A DNA stretch of 64,000 nt, taken from assembly GCA_951217055.1 (NCBI GenBank), contig OX578284.1, forward strand, positions 19,044,187 to 19,108,186. Direction: 5' to 3'. The notes under the pieces were generated by a model. That model had not been told where the DNA came from. It did not search any database and saw only the letters and a list, made by a program, of their open reading frames with translations. Position 1 is the stretch's first letter. Each line of letters starts with the position of its first letter. Source of the DNA: Gerris lacustris. Its lineage: Eukaryota; Arthropoda; Insecta; Hemiptera; Gerridae. The position numbers were made by a program, and so were the translations under genes. Of this stretch, positions 48,101 to 57,100 are shown one piece after another.

Positions 48101-51100
48101 AAGCTGAAACAGCAAAAAGCAGGATGTTTGACCCACGTACTCAGATACCAGCAACAAATACCGATAGAAATCAATATTTGGTGTACACTTCACCTCCCAC
48201 AGCAATGGGCAAACAACCCTGGAACAAAATATATAATTTTGATGATAAACTGTTCAAAGCCCCACTACCAGTAAAACACACAGATATAAGTCCATTCAAA
48301 TATGGCTATAGAACATCACCAAGACCTTTACTGCAGACACTCTTTCCAGAGGAGTTTAAAGACACAGACTACAACATAATTTATCAAGATTTTAAGGAGC
48401 TTAACAATGGTGAAAATTTAGAATCATTAAAGGCTAACATCACAAAAGAAAATTTTGAGCAGGATAGGTTTAAACAAACTTCAGAAGAACCTCTTGCATC
48501 AGAACCAGTTGAGGATTACATATTCAACATAGAGGAACAGACGGATGAGTCTGAAGTTATAAATGATTCAGAAATGATGCAAGAGCCAGAGGGAAATCCG
48601 TATGAAATTGCAAGAAACCAAGAAATCCAACAGAGTACAGAATTACAAACAGAAGTCTATGACGAAATCGTAGAAAATGAATCCTCAACAGAAATTCAGT
48701 ATGATGACGAATTGGAATCCGTCATAGAAACATTTGGAGAAAGGCCAAGGTTAGTCTCCCTGTATCAGCCTTTAGCAACCACAGAACCGATAACGGAAAC
48801 TCTATCTCAAAATGAGTCTGAAGAAAGTTATAACAACTTAGTTCTCGACTACGGAATACCAATACCAATACTTGACTCCAATCAAGAAATTACCAAAAAT
48901 AAGGATACCATGGTACTTACTGAAATAATCCAAGTTCAACCACTAACTGAATTACCCAACCTGCCCCCAGAGGAGATAGATGGCCCAGAAGATTCTATAA
49001 TTAACACTGATTGGTACAAAGTATACCAAAAAGAAATAATTCCTAATTATATGCTTGATGAACAGAGTAATGTTATAGCAACAACATATACACCAACTGG
49101 TCTGGAATTTGAGGATGAATACAAGTTTGAAGAAAGCAGCAATGAAGACGAAGAAGAGGAGGACAATGATAAAGATGAAAAAATTGAAGAGGAGGATATT
49201 AATACAACGACTGTAAAACTGGCTAAGTTCTACCAGAGCTCATCACCCACTGAGGCTTCAGAGGAGGAACTTGAGGAGGTTGATGAATATGATGATGACA
49301 TCAGCACTGACTTTCAAGAACTCCTTTTTTGGCAAAATATTACTAAAAAACCTCATTTTCAGTTAAACGAAACTCATATCCTACCTGTAGAAATTCAATC
49401 CTTTAAATCCGATATTAAAACTAACACTACAAACCCTGAACAGGAAAGTGAGGTTAAAGCTATGAAATTAGAACTAGAGCAACTAAGACAATTATTAAAC
49501 AGGAGTCTATTGGCAAATAAAGAAAATTCTTTCACAGTTTTACCAAGTACTCAAACAATTAACTATTTTACACAAGAATTAACAAGTGAAAAACTTATAC
49601 CATATAGTGAAAGTAAGATATATAATGAGAGCTTGGACGCAGTTAAATATCCAGGGATGGAGCAAATAAATATGACAAGTGAAAATATTACAGCCTCCAA
49701 AGAGAATAGTCATATGTCAAAAACTATAGAAGAAAAAAGTAACACAATGGGAATACTGAATTTGGATAATGATGGAATTAGCTCAAAACAAAGAAATTTA
49801 ACAGATTTGGTCAAAATTAATCAGTCAGATTTGGACAAAATTAATCAGTCAAATTTGGAAAATTCTACAAAGAAGGTTTCAAGCGATCTAGAAGAGTCAG
49901 AAAATGATATGGACAATTCCCCGACAGACCAGGGTGAAGAAGAAGAAGACTTGGAAACTAGTTCAGAGGACTCAGAGGTTATACAATTTGAAGATTTACC
50001 AGAAACAATTGAAGCCAATAATGCAATGGAAATTATCAGTATGATGGACAAAAATGACACTATTATTGAAGATCCTAATATAGTCCAGGCTAATAACAGT
50101 AAACTGAATGAGCTAAAGATTTTGGATCTTGCAAATGCAAGTAAAATACTAGAAACAACAACAAACCAGGTAGAATTGCCACCAACTCATGAAGTAAATT
50201 CAAGTGAACTTCAGCAGCCAGGTTTGAAAGAAATTAATTTGAGTAATGATAGTGTTCAAATAAAATCAGCCAAGAGGTATAAGACAAATTATTGGTCAGC
50301 CAAGAAAGCCGCTAAAGCTTTGAGAGAAAATCCTATTGAGAAAGATTCAAAAAAAGAAAACATTAGCTCCAATTTAGAAAATGAACAGAACTCTGATGTG
50401 ATACTTTTAGACAATATTAGTAATGATCCAGCAGACTGGGTGTTACACCAAGAAGCCATGTGGAATATGGATCCTTGGGAAAGCTTCAAACAACAAGAAA
50501 ACAATAAATGGAATGCATCATCCAAAGAAGCTATTCAGAGAGACAAACTTTTAAAAGATGTAATGATGTCCAAAATTGAAACAGATGAGCCAACATTTCT
50601 TAAAGCAAAAAATGGATCAACAGTAAGCTTTCCAAATCAAAACGATGATGACTTTGGGCACCACTCAAATCTATTTGTCAAACTTAATAGAGAGCCGTTT
50701 CAAACTAAAAGTCGACATCTTTTTGATCAAATTAGCAGAAAATATATAAAAGCGCCTTACCACAACAAATATAACAAAAACAAATGGAATGACAGCACAA
50801 AGGTCTTATTTCAACCTAATTTATCAACATTAAAAGATAGATACAGTGAAGAAAATGAAAAGCACTTGGAAATGCAGCCATTTTATTTTGGGAATAAAAG
50901 TCTAAGATTAAAAGGACATAGATTAAATGCAAAAAGGATACCAGAAAAAGCTAACTCAAATGTTAGAAAGTACACTCTGGGCAGACAAAATAATAAAATA
51001 AACAGTTCTAAGAAAAGCAAAATAAATAATAAATCTCCAAAATATCGTAACCCAAATTCTAAAAAAAAAATAAGAACAAAACAAAAAGTACTTAGTCAAA

Positions 51101-54100
51101 ACAAAGCTGAAACTTTCACAAATACTTCTCTTGGTTTAGCAGCAAGCAATTTTACCCATGGTCAAAACAATTCTTCAATAAATAAGACAGAAAGGTCTAC
51201 AGTGAAGACCCTCAGTACCCATATAGCACACCCAACACAAAGCCTAAAAATTGACAAAAAGGTAAACCAATTAAAGAACCCGGTAATTGGTTATCCGAAC
51301 CCAGGTCCAAAGAACAATCTTAAGCTTAATACTAATCTACCATTCAAAGCAAAAATTAACAAAATTGGAAACCAACAGAATCTATTATGGGACAGAGATG
51401 ACCGCTGGGATAGACTTGATAATAATTTGAACAAGGTGGAAAAACTTTATGACAGGAATATCATTAAAAAAATTAATCAGAACTTCAAGAAAAATATGTA
51501 TGGATTTGATACTAAAATACTTGACCGAGGAAGAAGTATTAATAGCTCAAGAAGAAGCAATCTGAAAAACTTTAATTTCTACAAACAAAGGCTAAATCGA
51601 AAAATGACATTACTTAAAAGTTTACAGAACAAAAACAGCGACGCAAAAATAACACCTGAAGAAGAAAGGAAAATTAAAAAAATCCTTGATGGGATTATCA
51701 GCCGGTATAAAGGTCACACTAACGACACTATGAATGAGAATTATATGAGATTCAAAACTAATAAGTACAATGTTGCAACCAGAAGAAATGCAACTAGAAT
51801 TAAAAACCACAAGAAATTCCCTAAAACTATGAAAATAGATAGAAACAAGTTAAAGAGCAGATTAAAAGAAAGAAATTTTATTAATAATTTGACAGAGACA
51901 ATACCACAACACAGATTTATATCTGTGAGGAGAAATAAAAAACTACCAATACTACCTTTTTACAACAGGTTAGCAAAACAATATAGGAGTGTGAATGACA
52001 GGTCTATGGGATGGTATCCTATGACAAAAATAAGAAGCAACAAAAATTTGTTTTTTAGAAATTATGTTCCACAAAGTGAGAAAGAAAATTATGAACTATT
52101 GCACAGACATAAAAAAAATTATGTTTTGGGAATACCGTATATTAGGACTTTCCCAAACAATAATTCTACAGGCTTTGTGTCTATAATTAATACTCAACTG
52201 AATAAATTACCAAATTGCAATGAAACCGAAAGTTTCAACTGGGGTATCAATGGCATCACAAGGCCTGTAAGTGGAAATAGTCCAGACTATTCAATGTACA
52301 GCCAAAAAAGAGGTAAATCTGCAAACAAGATGAATGATGATGGGTTAACAGGGGCCCCTATTCATGGAATCCTATCTCTTGTCTACCCTGATGATGCAGT
52401 GACAAATACTAGTGAGCCAACTAAGGAATGCAACAGAGATGGAAAAACAGATAATCCGAATGGTTTCAGAGTAGCTGGGTACGCAGGGGCAGGGATCCCT
52501 TTCAACAACTATCAATTAAACAGTAACCAATTTGACGAGTTGTTAAAAACCCTAGAAAATTGTAACAGTAACACTACAGAAAATAGTGAAAATAAATACA
52601 AAGACTTGGCGCTGCTATTCAAAGAGAATCCAGGAAGAAACAAAACCCGAGATAATGTAAACGAGGTGAAAGCAAAACTCAAAATGATAAACTGGTTGCT
52701 GAATTTCAAAACTGCACAGAAGATAAATAAAATACCACAAAACAAACAGAATGTCCTCCAAAGCACATCCTGCGCAAAGCAAGATGCAAGTTTTATGGAA
52801 TCTCCAATCAAAGATAGAGAGGATGTCGAAAATATGAAAAAAATTATTACTAAATACAAAACGCTTCTTAAAATGTTTGAAGAACAATATGGTAAAACTG
52901 ACATTAAAGATGGAATGAATCAGAAGTTTATGAAGAATTATAGAGAAGAAATTATAACAAAAGACGGAAATGCACTGGTTCAGAGACCGATATTAATGTG
53001 GAAGAAATTAAGGAGCAAAGATAAGAATCCATCAAAAATAGAAGACCCAAACAAAAATTTACTTGACAGTAACAATAAAAAAAAAAGTCATAAAATATCT
53101 TTCATGTACGGACAGAACAAACAGAGAAAAGATATGGACAGTTTACCAGATGATACACAAGACAGTGAAGACCTAGAAGTAATCAAGCCATTGCAAGATG
53201 ATGATGATGACAATTTAGAAACTTGTAACGATATAGTGTTTGAATCATATGACGAACATCAACTTGATAAAATTAAAGATAAAGATTTAGCCATAAACAA
53301 TATGTCTCAGAGCCAACTTAATGGAACAAGAGACGCACTTCTTCTGCAACCAATGCCTACCTCACTATTGGGTAAATACAAGAATTTGGAAACATATAAT
53401 AGCTACCACAATGGGCAAACACCTAGGTTAAAATCAAATAGGGAAAATGAAGGGAATTACAAACTAAATTCTACGGTTAATAAACTATATAAAAGTCCCC
53501 TGAGCTGTATTGGAGAAATGAACAACGACAAATCCAAAGGCAATTGGGACAATTGGCCTTTGGATAAGCCTTATCCTAATGTAAAACCTCAACTAACTAC
53601 AGATGAGCCACAATCACATATGTCAAATATGACAATGGAAGATAAAGAAGTTTCCGCAAATAATATACTCATGCTGCCCATCAAATTTAACACTACTGAT
53701 TTTGTAAAACTTTTAAATTTTAAAGAAGAAAATGAATCGGACTCCATTTGGCAAGATGAAGAAATGAACCACGCCAATCAAAGAACTAAACTGATGGACA
53801 TCAATAACAGAAACGGTTATGTGTTTGATGTGGACAGAGGAGGTCCTAACGGAATCAAAAACAGATATTATATAACATTTGACAGTCTTTCTCCGAATAC
53901 AGTCAAAGTGAAAAACATAAGCACCATCCCGATGTCTAATATCTCAAATTTTGTCAGTATGACTGGTCCAGGATTGAACGTAATGAGCATTCACAAATTC
54001 CTGTCACCGTGGGATAAAAACACGACTCAGACTTACATCAATAATAGAAACGTCAAAGGCATCTTAAAACCAGAAATAAGAAGTATAGAGAAAGTCTGTC

Positions 54101-57100
54101 TTTGGTTAAGAAAACCCTTGAGTTACAACTTGACACATCAGGTACCTAAAGTGGCTATCTCTCTTGGAGAGGTATGGCCACCTATGTCAGAAGGTCAAGG
54201 TCCTCGAAACATGAAACACTACTTGGTGCAAGTGGATCCACTACTTACTCTCAGCAAGTTCCCTAATCAGCACATTGATTACCCATCTCAAATTAGCAAA
54301 GTAGTGTGGAAAGCCATCCTGCATGGATTTAAAACACCGAAGAAAACATGGCAACTCTCAAATCAACTTGGATGATGAACAAAATGTTTAATGTGGAAAT
54401 TCAACCTCGCTCTTTTTTGGATCGAAACTTCATCTTGACCAAACAGTCAGAGTAGGAAAACAGAGGAATTCTCCTAAAATGGCCAGCAGCACCATAAAGA
54501 AATAATAACTCGGCCAACACACAATTTATTTTAATGAAAAAGTAATAAAAAAAAAAATCATTAACTATAAAGAAAGGTGTTAATAAATTTTATTTTTTAA
54601 AATAAGCTCTGTTGATTATTTTAACACCTAATATAAAAAATGCCTAAATTTAAAAAAAATACATATCTAGTAAGTATAAAACCATAAAACATTGAAAATT
54701 TTTAATTACCAGTTTTGGTGTTTCATCGTCACTAATTCTTCTTCCATCGAATAGAAATCTTAGTGTGTTAACCGGAATGCCCTAAACAAAAAAATATATA
54801 TAAAATTTAAAAAAAAAAATATGTGCAATGAAATTAAAAATATGTGCACTTAGAGAATGCAACTTATTCAACTCAATATTAATTTAATAAAATATTATAT
54901 TGTAATGCTTTTATAAACCAGAATAATATAAAGAAGAAAATCAACTTAAACAGCCACATTACGAGAGAGCACAGTATAAGCGTATGTCCATAAAAATAAA
55001 AGTGTAGGACTCTATTAACAAATTAAAAACTGGCACGGATAACTGACGCATAGGCAGCAGGTGTTCCAAACCCAGTGTAGCAGGGTTTCAATCGAGCTTG
55101 CTCTACTCTACAGCAAAATTTTTGCCGTTAAAAATTAAATTAAATAAACGGAATTAACCTCATCTGCCTATCACTGTTTGTTGTGGTTTACTTTTGATTT
55201 TGAATTGTACCCCCAAAATGTCTTAGAAATTTAGAAATTTATTGACTAATACAAACGATATTGTAAACTAATGGCTGATTATTGTATTATCGTTGGAAAT
55301 ACATAATCTGTGCAAGTTTCAGCTTTCTAGGTAGTTGGGAAGTGGGTCAAACTTTCACAAGATTTATCCCGGACGAACAAGGGAAGCTAAATAAAAGCGA
55401 GTAAAAAAGGGAATCAAACAAATAGGGAGAATTTTATTTTGTCCATTAGTGGGGAATAAATCGTGTAACAACATTTAAAAAATAAACCATAATTAAATTA
55501 AACACTGTTAAAATAAAACTTACCATTCGTTCACTGTATGAATTTTTTAATTTGTACATTTGTGTAGAGGTTTTGATTTTAAAGAGAATTTCATTCTGAT
55601 CCTGGTAACACAAAGAAAAAAAAAATTAATAATTGAAGCAAGCGTAAGCAAGCTTCTTATATTACACAAAATATGCATCCTGTCTATCTGTCTGTCTATC
55701 AGTAACTTTTACGTGACGATAACTTGAGTAAAAGTTGACTGATTTAGTTTAAATTTGGTATAAATTTCCTTATACTAATGCTCAGACTAAGTTTGTTGGA
55801 CAGCATTATCCGTCCAAGAATTCGTGAGTAAAGCTCGCATAAATCACTAGTGTTGCCAACTAGCTTATCATTATAATTAAATAGTGAAGGATTTAACTAT
55901 AGTAGAAATAAATAATTTAAATAAAATGTACAATAAAGAATCTGTAAATCTGTTGCCAATGAACCAATATCTTACACCAAAGTCCCTTTCTAACAGTATT
56001 TCCTTGAGTGGTTTTCTATTCCGAAAATATCCCAGCCATTTATAGAGGGAGAAAAATTAATAAATTATTAGTTCTCACATTGTTACAAAGCAATTTAATT
56101 ATTATCCATCCTCCATATTGTGCCCTGAATGCAAAAACTAGGTAACTTAACTTAGATTCATTTTGTAAATCTTCCTACTGAACAAATATTTATATTCTTG
56201 ACTAAGATTCCTTTATCAAGCTGCGTATTTAATCTACCTTCTATAATCTAAAATTCTATAATTCAACCCTTTTCCACAGCTAAATTATCAACTACCTAGT
56301 GATAATCTATTTCCACTCTTGTCTAATAAGTGCCTACCAGGCCACCTGCAAACTCCCTATTTACTGAAATCCTGTGCCACATCCCCCCTCAGAGATTTTT
56401 TTGCCTTCCACAACTTTTCCTGCTGCATAGGGCAGCTTTATAGGGCAATAGGAAGTTAGTTCTTATAATGGCCAACAGATGGCAGGAAATTAATGAATTC
56501 AATTGTTTTCCTGATTTGAAGCAAGATAGATATTAGATTAGATTAGATTAAATGTTTATTGAATAAATACATATTTAATTTACATTAGAAAATAATTAAA
56601 TAAACAAAGCACAGCTTGGCCTTGGCCGTGAGCTGGGAGTTGTTACAAAGTTTAACAGCTTCGCTAGTAACATCGTATAGATAATATGAACTAATAATAA
56701 CATGCAAATACAGATAATAATATAACTAAATATAATTATTGGTGTGTTTATTTACCTATAAAAAAATTTAACTCTTAAAAATACCTCAATAATATAATCA
56801 AAGATTTTTGCCTCTTATCTATTTCTTTTTTTTTGTACTAATTCTTATACGCACACACACATATACATAAATACTACATATACATATCCCATATACATTC
56901 ACACATATATATATACATAAATACACACACATACACACATACATACATACATATATACATATACATATGTATACATACATATGCAATACAAACAATGTGT
57001 ACAAACATACTATATAATGTACTTATTTGTTTATTTTTTACACATATATATTTTTTTCCTTTATTTGAGTGTTAAATTCTCACATGACAGTTGTTTCTTA

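Noticed and set aside
43224..53777. Many minus-strand ORFs of 62-153 codons inside the giant ORF
   Set aside because: They are shadows of the coding + strand frame: Phe/Leu/Ser/Ile-rich translations of Lys/Glu/Asn codons, with no start context or domain.
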